A program made the translations under genes and the position numbers. The notes beneath the pieces were generated by a model. The model was not told where the DNA came from, did no database searches, and was given only the letters and a program-made list of their open reading frames with translations. 64,000 bases of DNA from Phenylobacterium sp. (GTDB taxonomy: Bacteria > Pseudomonadota > Alphaproteobacteria > Caulobacterales > Caulobacteraceae): NCBI GenBank assembly GCA_020401865.1, contig JADCAS010000008.1, positions 37,039-101,038 on the forward strand. Reading direction: 5' to 3'. The first letter of the stretch is position 1; each line of letters starts with the position of its first letter. Shown in pieces: positions 1 through 7,460 of the stretch.

Positions 1-999
1 TGGACGGACCGTCACTGCCGGTCCTTCCACCGGGTGCTGACGCGGCGCGCCCTCCTCTATTCCGAGATGGTGACCAGCGCCGCCGTGCTGCATGGCGACC
101 GCCAGCGGCTGCTGGGTTTCGATGCGGCCGAGCACCCCGTTGCCCTTCAGCTGGGGGGCAGTGATCCGGGCGAGCTGGCGGCGGCGGCGCGGATCGGCGA
201 AGCCTTTGGCTATCGCGAGATCAACCTGAACGTCGGCTGTCCCTCCGATAGGGTGCAGTCGGGCCGGTTCGGCGCCTGCCTGATGCTGGAGCCGGCCCTG
301 GTGGCCGACTGTATGGCCGCCATTCGGCAGGCGGTTTCAGTCCCGGCGACGGTGAAGTGCCGGATCGGGGTGGATGACCAGGACCCGGAGTCCAGCCTCT
401 TTTCCCTGGTGGGCGCCTGCGCGGCGGCGGGGGTGGAGACCTTCATCGTCCATGCGCGCAAGGCGATCCTGAAGGGCCTGTCGCCCAAGGAGAACCGGGA
501 CATCCCGCCCCTGAACTATGATCTGGTCCGGCGGCTGAAGCGGGAGCGACCCGGTCTGACCATCGTGCTGAACGGCGGGATCGGCGGGCTCGATGCGGCG
601 GAGGCCCTGCTGGCCGACTTCGACGGCGTCATGCTGGGCCGCGCCGCCTATCACGACCCCGGCCTGCTTGGAGCGGTGGACGCCCGGATCTTCGGCGAGG
701 CCGCCATCGTTACGCCGGAAGCCGCAGTGGAAGCCTACCTGCCCTACGTGGAGGCGCGGCTTTCCGAGGGCGTTTCCCTGGCCGCCATGACCCGCCACAT
801 GCTGGGCCTGTTCCAGGGCCGGCGCGGGGCGCGGGCCTGGCGGCGCATCCTGACGGTGGAGTCCGTCCGGCCCGGGGCGGGGGCGGAAGTCATCCTCCGC
901 GCCCTTTCGGAAGTGGCCGGATCAGGGGTGGAGGCGCAGGGTCTCGGGCGTGGCCTCGAAGCCGGAGAGCCTGCGCAGGTAACTCATGCCCAGCAGTGA
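1..999 (+). CDS. dusA: tRNA-dihydrouridine synthase DusA (5' end missing)
   Basis: FMN-dependent reductase that makes dihydrouridine in the tRNA D-loop. The reading frame is open from base 1, where WTDRHCRSFHR continues into LLTRRALLY-like sequence typical of the DusA N-terminus, so the start codon lies just outside the window. The GTG at 34 is internal. The conserved catalytic cysteine sits in NLNVGCPSDRVQ (about codon 80), and HARKAILKGLSPKENR, a DusA-specific block, follows. The C-terminus runs 78 bases into the 3' end of the convergent aspartic protease gene, an unusually deep antisense overlap. Family assignment is firm; whether the last 25 or so residues are functional is not known. Confidence 0.93.
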   Translation, partial: WTDRHCRSFHRVLTRRALLYSEMVTSAAVLHGDRQRLLGFDAAEHPVALQLGGSDPGELAAAARIGEAFGYREINLNVGCPSDRVQSGRFGACLMLEPALVADCMAAIRQAVSVPATVKCRIGVDDQDPESSLFSLVGACAAAGVETFIVHARKAILKGLSPKENRDIPPLNYDLVRRLKRERPGLTIVLNGGIGGLDAAEALLADFDGVMLGRAAYHDPGLLGAVDARIFGEAAIVTPEAAVEAYLPYVEARLSEGVSLAAMTRHMLGLFQGRRGARAWRRILTVESVRPGAGAEVILRALSEVAGSGVEAQGLGRGLEAGEPAQVTHAQQ

Positions 1000-1413
1000 G
1001 GCGTCGGTGTCCCGGTCCAGGACCAGGGCGTCGACATTGTGCACCACGGCGCCGTCCACCGCCACGGAGGCCAGGGTGATCCGGGCCGCCCGCGCCTCGC
1101 CGGCGGCGGTCGCCACCTTGAGGCCGTAGTTCAGCGCGTCGGGGTTGAGGCCCACCCGCCGGGCGTCGGCGGCGGTGAGGGAGACCATGGTGGCGCCTGT
1201 GTCGACCAGCAGGCGGACAGTCTGGCCATTGACCTGGGCCTGCGCCCAATAGTGACCGTCCTTGCCCATCGCCACGGCGGCGGGGCCGAGCGCTGGAGCG
1301 GGCGAGAGGGTGGCCGCCGTCGCACGCACGGCCGGAGAAAGCATCAGAGCGGCCTGGCCGACGGCGACCGCAGCCACTGCGGCGGCAAGGGCGATCGTGG
1401 CCTTCCTGAGCAT
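922..1413 (-). CDS. membrane-anchored retropepsin-like aspartic protease (TIGR02281 type)
   Basis: Small 163-residue protein with an N-terminal hydrophobic segment (about residues 5-28) that is a signal anchor, followed by a single-domain retroviral-type aspartic protease fold. The catalytic triplet D71-T72-G73 lies in LLVDTGATMVSL, and SLLGMSYLRRL near residue 139 matches the conserved second block of the clan AA family found across alphaproteobacteria. Such proteins have one DTG per chain and are expected to dimerise. The natural substrate of this family is unknown to me. The gene converges on dusA and overlaps its 3' end by 78 bases. Confidence 0.85.
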   Translation of the reverse strand: MLRKATIALAAAVAAVAVGQAALMLSPAVRATAATLSPAPALGPAAVAMGKDGHYWAQAQVNGQTVRLLVDTGATMVSLTAADARRVGLNPDALNYGLKVATAAGEARAARITLASVAVDGAVVHNVDALVLDRDTDASLLGMSYLRRLSGFEATPETLRLHP

Positions 1414-1484
1414 TTCCGGGTCGTCTCCCGCTTCGGTGAACGAGAGCCTAGGCCAACAGGGTTAGCCGGAAGTGAACGTCACGC

Positions 1485-1703
1485 TCAGGAGAACATGGCC
1501 AGCTTCTCGGGCCGGATCAGACTGCGGCGGGAGGGCAGTTCGGCCATCACGGCGTCGCGCGCCTCAGGCGACATCTTCGACCAGCCGGCGACCTCGTTGA
1601 GGCGCCGGTAGCAACCCATGCAGAGGCCGCTCTCGCCGTCGACGATGCAGGCCTTGATGCAGGGGGTGCGCATGGACGGCGCGGGACGGTCCTCTGTGCT
1701 CAT
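1485..1703 (-). CDS. DUF1289 family cysteine-rich protein
   Basis: Short protein of 72 residues with four cysteines, C15-x3-C19-x8-C28-x2-C31, in the DUF1289 arrangement (TPC..C, then LCMGCYRR). The pattern suggests a small metal site, either zinc or iron-sulfur. The function is unknown. I chose the ATG at 1703 because the protein homology begins at MSTEDRPAP; the longer frame up to 1766 only adds an arginine-rich stretch. It reads away from the downstream acyl-CoA dehydrogenase, leaving a 267-base divergent promoter region. Confidence 0.8.
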   Translation of the reverse strand: MSTEDRPAPSMRTPCIKACIVDGESGLCMGCYRRLNEVAGWSKMSPEARDAVMAELPSRRSLIRPEKLAMFS

Positions 1704-1970
1704 CGCTGTCCGCCGCCTCCGCCTGCCGGGAAACCTATTCTGCTCCGGGACGCGACTGCGCGACAAGACCTGATGCGGTTCCCGGAGCTTGCCCGGAACG
1801 CAAACCTGGGGTCGGAGGCGCGCCGCATCGACAAGGGGCGCATCGTCCTCTCCCTTAACCTTAAGCTCCCCTCAGCCTGTGGCTCCGCAGCGCTTTTCAA
1901 GCGGCGGTCCTTCACCTATGTGGAGCGGCGGAACGGCGCGTATGTCCGCGCCAGACGCCGGAGCTTTTTC

Positions 1971-3173
1971 ATGAACCTGGATTTCTCCCCTGAAGATAAC
2001 GCCTTCCGCCAGGAAGTCCGCACCTTCATCGCCGAAAACTATCCCAAGGCGCTGCGCGAGAAACAGGAACGCGACGAACCCCTGAGCAAGGAAGACCACC
2101 TTTCCTGGCACCGGATTCTGGCCAAGAAGGGCTGGGCGGTCCCCTCCTGGCCGGTGGAGCTGGGCGGCACGGGCTGGACGCCCACCCAGAAGTACATCTG
2201 GTCCGAGGAGCAGGCCCGGGCCGATACCATCGGCATCCTGCCCTTTGGCGTCTCCATGCTGGCGCCGGTGCTCTACAACTTTGGCACCGAGGAGCAGAAG
2301 CAGCGCTTCCTCCCGGGCATCCGCGAGGGCCTCGTCTGGTGGTGCCAGGGCTATTCCGAGCCGGGTTCGGGTTCCGACCTCGCCAGCCTGAAAACCCGCG
2401 CCGAGCGCGTCACCGGGGACGATGGCAAGGAGTACTACATCGTTAACGGCCAGAAGACCTGGACCACCCTTGGCCAGCACGCTGACTGGGGCTTTTTCCT
2501 GGTCCGCACGGATCCCAACGCCAAGCCTCAGGCGGGCATCTCTTTCCTGCTCATCGACATGAAGAGCCCGGGCATTTCCGTCCGCCGCATCACGACCCTC
2601 GAGGGTGGCCATGAGGTCAACGATGTCTTCCTCGACAATGTGAAGGTGCCGGTCGAGAACCGCGTCTTCCACGAGAACCAGGGCTGGACCTGCGCCAAGG
2701 CCCTCCTGGCCCACGAGCGTTCCGGCATCGCCGGCGTCGCCCGGTCCAAGCGCGGACTGGAGCGCCTGCGCCAGATGGCCTCCACCGAGCTGTCCGACGC
2801 CGGCGGCGCCCTGATCCAGGACCCCTTCTTCCGCCGCAAGGTGGCCGAACTGGAGATCGACCTGACGGCGCTGGAGTTCACAGAACTCCGGACCCTGGCG
2901 GGCGAGTCCAGCGGCAAGGGCCCGGGGCCGGAAAGCTCTATCCTCAAGATCAAGGGCACCGAGATCCAGCAGCGCCTGCAGGAACTGGCCCTGGAGGCCG
3001 CGGGCCATTACGGCGCGCCCTTCCTGGGCGAGGCGGGCCACAACTCCGGCATCGGGCCCCGGCATTCGCTTGGCCTGGCCGGCGACTACTTCAACGGCCG
3101 CAAGACCTCGATCTATGGCGGCTCCAACGAGATCCAGCGCAACATCATCTCCAAGATGGTGCTGGGCCTCTAA
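1971..3173 (+). CDS. acyl-CoA dehydrogenase, subunit 1 of a tandem pair
   Basis: FAD-dependent acyl-CoA dehydrogenase of 400 residues that would introduce a trans-2 double bond into an acyl-CoA. The ORF extends upstream to 1773 but homology begins at MNLDFSPEDNAFRQEV, so the ATG at 1971 is used. The flavin/substrate loop YSEPGSGSDLASL and the C-terminal IYGGSNEIQRNI are clear. The usual catalytic glutamate of the IYEGTSEI type is a glycine here (IYGGSNEI). A glutamate in ALLAHERSG lies where isovaleryl/long-chain dehydrogenases carry theirs, so catalysis by that residue is likely (inference). It precedes a second, shorter dehydrogenase by 49 bases, as in heteromeric pairs. Confidence 0.9.
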   Translation: MNLDFSPEDNAFRQEVRTFIAENYPKALREKQERDEPLSKEDHLSWHRILAKKGWAVPSWPVELGGTGWTPTQKYIWSEEQARADTIGILPFGVSMLAPVLYNFGTEEQKQRFLPGIREGLVWWCQGYSEPGSGSDLASLKTRAERVTGDDGKEYYIVNGQKTWTTLGQHADWGFFLVRTDPNAKPQAGISFLLIDMKSPGISVRRITTLEGGHEVNDVFLDNVKVPVENRVFHENQGWTCAKALLAHERSGIAGVARSKRGLERLRQMASTELSDAGGALIQDPFFRRKVAELEIDLTALEFTELRTLAGESSGKGPGPESSILKIKGTEIQQRLQELALEAAGHYGAPFLGEAGHNSGIGPRHSLGLAGDYFNGRKTSIYGGSNEIQRNIISKMVLGL

Positions 3174-3222
3174 AGACCCCTAGGGACACTCAGGAGGGGC
3201 TGCGGCCCCGGGCGGGACACAC

Positions 3223-4368
3223 ATGGATTTCAGCTTCACAGAAGAACAGTCGATGCTGCGCGACACGGTCGCGAGCTATCTGGCCGACAACTACGGTTTC
3301 GACCAGCGCCGGGCGGCCCTGGGGCGAGAGCCCTTCTGGCGGCCGGACGTCTGGAGCGCCTTCGCCGACGAGCTCGGCATTCTCGGCGCGGCCTTCCCCG
3401 AGGCCCTCGGCGGCCTGGGCGGCGGCTACACCGAGAACATGGTCGTGATGGAAGAGCTGGGTAAGTCCCTGGTGGTCGAGCCCTACCTCAGCACCGTGGT
3501 CATCGGCGGCGGTTTCCTGAAGCACGGCGCCCCCGCCGGGGCGGAGGAGATGATCGGCCAGATCATCGCCGGCAAGGCCATCTTCGCCTTCGCCTATGCC
3601 GAGCCGCAGGGCCGCTACAATGTCCGTGACCTGAAGACGACCGCCCGCAAGGACGGCGCGGGCTATGTCCTCAACGGGCACAAGGCCGTGGTCGTCGGCG
3701 CGCCTTACGCCACCCACCTGGTGGTCACCGCCCGCACCGGCGGCGGCCAGCGTGACGCGGGCGGGATCTCTGTCTTCATCGTGCCGAAGTCGGCCAAGGG
3801 GGTGACCACCCGCGACTATCCGACGGTGGATGGGTTCCGCGCCTCGGAGGTCTACTTCGAGAACGTCGTCCTGGGCGCCGAAGCCCGGATCGGCGGCGAG
3901 GGCGAGGCCCTTCCCCTGGTCGAGAAGGTCATGGACGAGGCCATCGCGGCCACCTGCGCCGAGGCCTGCGGCGTCCTGCGCCGCCTGCAGGAAGGCACGG
4001 TGGAATACACCAAGCAGCGCAAGCAGTTCGGCGTGCCGATCTCCTCCTTCCAGGTGCTGCAGCATCGCATGGTCGACATGTTCATTCAGCTCGAGCAGTC
4101 GATCTCGATGACCTACATGGCCACCATCCGCCTGTCTGACAGCGACGCCGAGCGGGCCAAGGCCGCCTCGGCCGCCAAGGTACAGATCGGCAAGGCCTGC
4201 AAGTTCGTCGGGCAGAACGCCGTCCAGCTGCACGGCGGCATGGGCGTGACCGACGAGATGGCCATCGGCCACTACTTCAAGCGCGCGACCATGATCGAGG
4301 GCCTGTTCGGCTCCACCGACCATCACCTGGCGCGCTACGAGACCCTGTCGCTCGGCGCGGCGGCCTGA
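3223..4368 (+). CDS. acyl-CoA dehydrogenase, subunit 2 of a tandem pair
   Basis: Second acyl-CoA dehydrogenase family protein, 381 residues, with the N-terminal helical domain (MDFSFTEEQSMLRDTV), the beta domain (FAFAYAEPQGRYN) and the C-terminal domain (LHGGMGVTDEMAIGHYFKR, then EGLFGSTDHHLARY). The short C-terminal motif without IYEGTSEI is typical of the partner subunit in heteromeric dehydrogenases acting on bulky or branched acyl-CoAs; that role is inferred. Its last 23 codons lie inside a 102-base segment that is duplicated about 1.5 kb downstream. No strong ribosome binding site is seen close to the ATG. Confidence 0.88.
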   Translation: MDFSFTEEQSMLRDTVASYLADNYGFDQRRAALGREPFWRPDVWSAFADELGILGAAFPEALGGLGGGYTENMVVMEELGKSLVVEPYLSTVVIGGGFLKHGAPAGAEEMIGQIIAGKAIFAFAYAEPQGRYNVRDLKTTARKDGAGYVLNGHKAVVVGAPYATHLVVTARTGGGQRDAGGISVFIVPKSAKGVTTRDYPTVDGFRASEVYFENVVLGAEARIGGEGEALPLVEKVMDEAIAATCAEACGVLRRLQEGTVEYTKQRKQFGVPISSFQVLQHRMVDMFIQLEQSISMTYMATIRLSDSDAERAKAASAAKVQIGKACKFVGQNAVQLHGGMGVTDEMAIGHYFKRATMIEGLFGSTDHHLARYETLSLGAAA

Positions 4369-4397
4369 AGCTCGGCCGCCAGGCGCGCGCGCTCGGC
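4296..4397 (+). repeat. direct repeat copy 1 (left border of AT-rich insertion)
   Basis: The segment covers the last codons of the second acyl-CoA dehydrogenase and 29 bases beyond its stop. It matches 5804-5905 with about seven mismatches over 102 bases. Read on the minus strand it also encodes a good-looking last 20 codons of the gamma-carbonic-anhydrase-like gene, ending in a stop at 4335-4337. The two genes therefore probably converged and overlapped by about 34 bases here before the insertion. Confidence 0.85.
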
Positions 4398-5803
4398 TAA
4401 GCCGAAGATCGCGCCTGCATGGCACTTCACAAAGTCGGACAATCGGGTGCCGCCCGTCGGTTCAGAGTGCGCCTACCCTTTGGTGCGCATCAAAGGGCCC
4501 CAAAGATAGGATTCTTCGGGATCTATCAGCAAAGTTCCCGCTACGATGGTTCTGAAATCTCAATGGGTACTGACGAAGGTTTAGCGTCCATTGGGTTTGC
4601 GAGCTTTGCCTAACCCTGTGATCGGAGGGCGCAATTTGTACTTGATAATGTAGTATATCTTCTGCGCTCGTCGCCAGCTCCGGATAGCGAAACGCCCCCC
4701 GACCCATTTTCTGGGTATCAATTCTTCTTCTCGTTCCAGGTGGGCGATCATGGCGTCGGTCCTCCGGCGGGATGGCCGCATCGCAGTTATCTCCAGCATA
4801 AATCGTATGGAAAAATTCCTTGAATTTACCTTAAAAATCTTAAATGCGATCGTTTCTTTAAATTGATTGATCTCACCTGCTGCAGATCTATATTTGACAG
4901 ATATTTCAGTGAAAGCAAAGCTATAATTATCTTGAATCTCTATGGACTCTGCTATTCCTATAGCGCAAATTCGAGATAAGAAAAAACTCGACAAACTGAC
5001 TTCAACAATTCCATTAGATGGAATTATAGGAATATGTTCCCATTCTACACGGGAGCCTAAGCCTCTATACCACTTCATTTTTTCTATAGAACTATTCCAA
5101 AGGAAACTCCAATCATTCTTACTGGCACGAATTCTCATAAGTGGGCCAGGATTTTGTGAAAAATCCCATTCAATATATTCAGAGATCGGTTTTCCTATGT
5201 CAGATCTCTTGAGCTCATGAAATACAACCTCGATGTTCACGTCAGTAGCGGCACCAGGGCCATCGTTGCGGATGGAAAATAGAGCTGGCCTTGGGCCACC
5301 TTTTCCGATAAATACAATTCCTCTCCGGTTCATTGCTCCTCGAATGTTACGTTTCGGCGCAACGAGCTGTAGGAGGGGGCGAGCGGCCTGTAACCGCTCC
5401 TCACGCATTTCACGAACCGTTTTCAGAGTTGCCCATGCGGTAACGAAAGTTGCAACAGTGCCTAACGCGGTGAGGATATTGTAGTAGTCTTCAGCTGCAG
5501 CCCATACGTACTCCCACCAAATCATCATTTACGATTTCTCCAATCCGACGAAAGAAGTAGCGCTACCCGCGAAGAGCCAAACCTAGCCGGAAACCGGCAT
5601 TGGTGACCTGACCTTCATCTTTCATCCAGCCACAACGAAAGCCCCAGTGAAATCTGGGCCATCGTCGGCTAGAGTCGCAAGCGGACTAAGGGATTTCTGC
5701 CTAAATCAAGCTACAGTCGGCTAACGGCGCGCCCCTTCGCCACACTCATTGGCGTCGGCTTCCGCGCCCCGAACATCGACTTCGTGAATGTCGCCCTGGC
5801 CGC
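4398..5803. other. AT-rich inserted segment between direct repeats
   Basis: About 1.4 kb whose base composition is visibly lower in GC than everything around it, especially 4590-5530. It holds one orphan minus-strand gene (4581-5528). The left part (4398-4580) and the right part (5529-5803) hold no recognisable gene, integrase, transposase or tRNA. The last part before the second repeat (about 5705-5803) stays open in the same frame as the duplicated dehydrogenase tail, reading GVGFRAPNIDFVNVALAAEG, which does not match the dehydrogenase upstream of copy 1. Composition and bracketing repeats suggest horizontal acquisition; the mechanism is not visible. Confidence 0.7.
4581..5528 (-). CDS. orphan membrane-anchored protein of unknown function
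   Basis: A 315-residue protein I do not recognise. The N-terminus has one hydrophobic segment (ILTALGTVATFVTAWATL, about residues 18-35) followed by a basic/acidic helix (REMREERLQAARPLL). A beta-rich region around residues 80-220 then begins SIRNDGPGAATDVNIEVVF, which resembles an immunoglobulin-like or beta-sandwich domain. The C-terminus is strongly basic. Codon use is AT-rich and unlike all neighbours, supporting recent transfer. ATGs at 5528 and 5525 are both possible starts. The single anchor and beta-sandwich are compatible with many accessory membrane proteins, including defence effectors, but nothing here fixes a role. Confidence 0.7.
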   Translation of the reverse strand: MMIWWEYVWAAAEDYYNILTALGTVATFVTAWATLKTVREMREERLQAARPLLQLVAPKRNIRGAMNRRGIVFIGKGGPRPALFSIRNDGPGAATDVNIEVVFHELKRSDIGKPISEYIEWDFSQNPGPLMRIRASKNDWSFLWNSSIEKMKWYRGLGSRVEWEHIPIIPSNGIVEVSLSSFFLSRICAIGIAESIEIQDNYSFAFTEISVKYRSAAGEINQFKETIAFKIFKVNSRNFSIRFMLEITAMRPSRRRTDAMIAHLEREEELIPRKWVGGRFAIRSWRRAQKIYYIIKYKLRPPITGLGKARKPNGR

Positions 5804-5905
5804 CGAGGGCCTATTCGGCTCCACCGACCATCACCTGGCGCGTTACGAGGCCCTGTCGCTCGGCGTGGCGGCCTGAAGCCCGGCCGCCAGGCGTTCGCGC
5901 TCGGC
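5804..5905 (+). repeat. direct repeat copy 2 (right border of AT-rich insertion)
   Basis: Imperfect copy of 4296-4397, about 93 percent identical. On the plus strand it carries the same dehydrogenase tail (EGLFGSTDHHLARYEALSLG and stop at 5871-5873) without the rest of the gene. On the minus strand it is the functional 3' end of the gamma-carbonic-anhydrase-like gene, whose stop is at 5843-5845. Each flanking gene has thus kept an intact end after the insertion. Confidence 0.85.
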
Positions 5906-6448
5906 GGCCATTTCGGCGCGGAAGCCCTCGGTGGACCAGAGACGATAGTCCCCGGTCGCGTAGGCTTCCGCGTTCCGACGGTAGAGGAAGGCGTTCAGCC
6001 GGTTGGCCAGGGTGTTGTCCCGGGTGCGGGTCACCGCGCCGGGTGATCCCATGACGATGGAGGCGGGTGGGATCACCGTCCCCTCCTTCAGGAAGGCGCC
6101 CCCGGCCACGATGGACCCGGCGCCGATCTGGCAGCCGTCCATGATCGTGGCGCCGATGCCGATCAGGCAGGCCTCGCCGATGTCGCAGCCGTGCAGGGTC
6201 ACGTGATGGGTGATCGAGCAGTCGGCCCCGACGAAGGTTCCCGTGCCGGCGCCGACGTGGATCATGACGAAGTCCTGGATATTGGCCCGCGGGCCGATCA
6301 CCACCCGGTCGCTCTCGGCCCGCACCACCACGTTGCACCAGACCGAGGCGCCGGGGTGGATCTCGACATCTCCGAACAGCCGGGCCGAGGGGTCGATCCA
6401 GGCCGCGCCCAGGTCCTTCACGTCGGGTCCGAGAAAGGGTCCGGTCAT
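5843..6448 (-). CDS. gamma-carbonic-anhydrase-like hexapeptide repeat protein
   Basis: A 201-residue left-handed beta-helix protein with repeated hexapeptide turns (IGPRANIQDFVMI, VGADCSITHHVTLHGC, IGIGATIMDGCQIGAG). Histidines H64, H81 and H86 sit where gamma-class carbonic anhydrases bind their metal. Related proteins (YrdA/PaaY/CaiE group) are carbonic anhydrases or thioesterase-like enzymes, so the reaction is not certain. The start at 6448 is chosen because GGAGGAG lies five bases upstream; the longer frame to 6496 adds no conserved sequence. The gene is divergent from the EamA exporter. Its last 20 codons are in the duplicated segment. Confidence 0.85.
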   Translation of the reverse strand: MTGPFLGPDVKDLGAAWIDPSARLFGDVEIHPGASVWCNVVVRAESDRVVIGPRANIQDFVMIHVGAGTGTFVGADCSITHHVTLHGCDIGEACLIGIGATIMDGCQIGAGSIVAGGAFLKEGTVIPPASIVMGSPGAVTRTRDNTLANRLNAFLYRRNAEAYATGDYRLWSTEGFRAEMAAERERLAAGLQAATPSDRAS

Positions 6449-6556
6449 CTTCTCCTCCATTTGCCCCAGCCTCGCGCGGCGGCGGGCGGCTGACAAGTCG
6501 CCGCCACGGGGCGGAAAGGCGTTGCCCTGCGCCGCAAAGCGGGCGAAAGCCCCGGC

Positions 6557-7450
6557 ATGACCCCGCGCGACTTTGGCCTGATGACGCTGGTCTGCCTGAT
6601 CTGGGCGGCCAACACGATCGTCTCAAAGCTGGTCATCGCCAACCTCCAGGCGCCGCCCATGTTCTACGCCGCCCTGCGCTTCGCCGTGGTGCTGGCGGTG
6701 GTCTGGCCCTGGCTGCGCAACGCTCCACGGCCGCTCTGGCGGATGATCCTGGTCGGCCTGTGCATGGGGTCCGGGACCTTCGCCCTCGTCTTCTTCGCCC
6801 TGAAGACCGCCAGTCCCTCGGCGGTGGCCATTGTCAGCCAGATGGGCGTGCCGGTCACCGCGGTGCTGTCCTGGTTTCTGCTGGGCGAGAGGCTCGACGC
6901 CCGCCGGATCACCGGCACGGCCATGACCCTGGCCGGGGTGGTCCTGGTCATGTGGAATCCCGACGGTCTGCACATGTCTGCGGGCCTCCTCTTCGTGGTC
7001 GCTTCGGCTGTGATCGGTTCCTTCGGGGCGGTCCTGATGAAACAGATCGAGGGGGTGAAGCCCCTGCAGTTCCAGGCCTGGGTGGGCCTGAGCTCTGTGA
7101 TCCCGACCCTTGCCTACACCCTTTCCTTCGAGACGGGGCATGCGACGGTGGCGCTGGCCAACCCCTGGGCCCTGGGGGCCGCGGTCCTGTTCTCGGGCCT
7201 CGTGGTCTCGGTGCTGGCCCACACCCTCTACTACACCCTGATACAGCGCTATGAGGCGTCCCTGGTCTCGCCGCTGACCCTGATGACGCCGATCTTCACC
7301 ATCGCCCTGGGCGTGGTGATCACCGGCGACGTCGTCGATCTGAGGATGGCGCTTGGCGCTGTGCTCGCCTTGATCGGCGTCCTGGTCACCGCCTTCCGGT
7401 TCAACCAGCTGGCGCGCCTGGCCCTCGTCTTCGGGCGCGGACAGGGCTAG
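6557..7450 (+). CDS. EamA/DMT family transporter
   Basis: Integral inner-membrane protein of 297 residues with about ten hydrophobic segments arranged as two EamA repeats (first repeat MTLVCLIWAANTIVSKLVI, second from about residue 150). The proline- and glycine-containing helix ends, such as PVTAVLSWFLLGERLD, are typical of drug/metabolite exporters. The substrate cannot be told from sequence. It is divergent from the hexapeptide-repeat gene and is followed after 10 bases by the amidase gene, so the two may be cotranscribed. Confidence 0.87.
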   Translation: MTPRDFGLMTLVCLIWAANTIVSKLVIANLQAPPMFYAALRFAVVLAVVWPWLRNAPRPLWRMILVGLCMGSGTFALVFFALKTASPSAVAIVSQMGVPVTAVLSWFLLGERLDARRITGTAMTLAGVVLVMWNPDGLHMSAGLLFVVASAVIGSFGAVLMKQIEGVKPLQFQAWVGLSSVIPTLAYTLSFETGHATVALANPWALGAAVLFSGLVVSVLAHTLYYTLIQRYEASLVSPLTLMTPIFTIALGVVITGDVVDLRMALGAVLALIGVLVTAFRFNQLARLALVFGRGQG

Positions 7451-7460
7451 CCTCCGGGCC

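Noticed and set aside
1855..1864. CtrA box before the acyl-CoA dehydrogenase (TTAACCTTAA)
   Set aside because: The two TTAA halves are separated by two bases rather than seven.
4398..5803. Insertion sequence
   Set aside because: No transposase, no short terminal inverted repeats and no short target duplication; the borders are a 102-base gene-end duplication instead.
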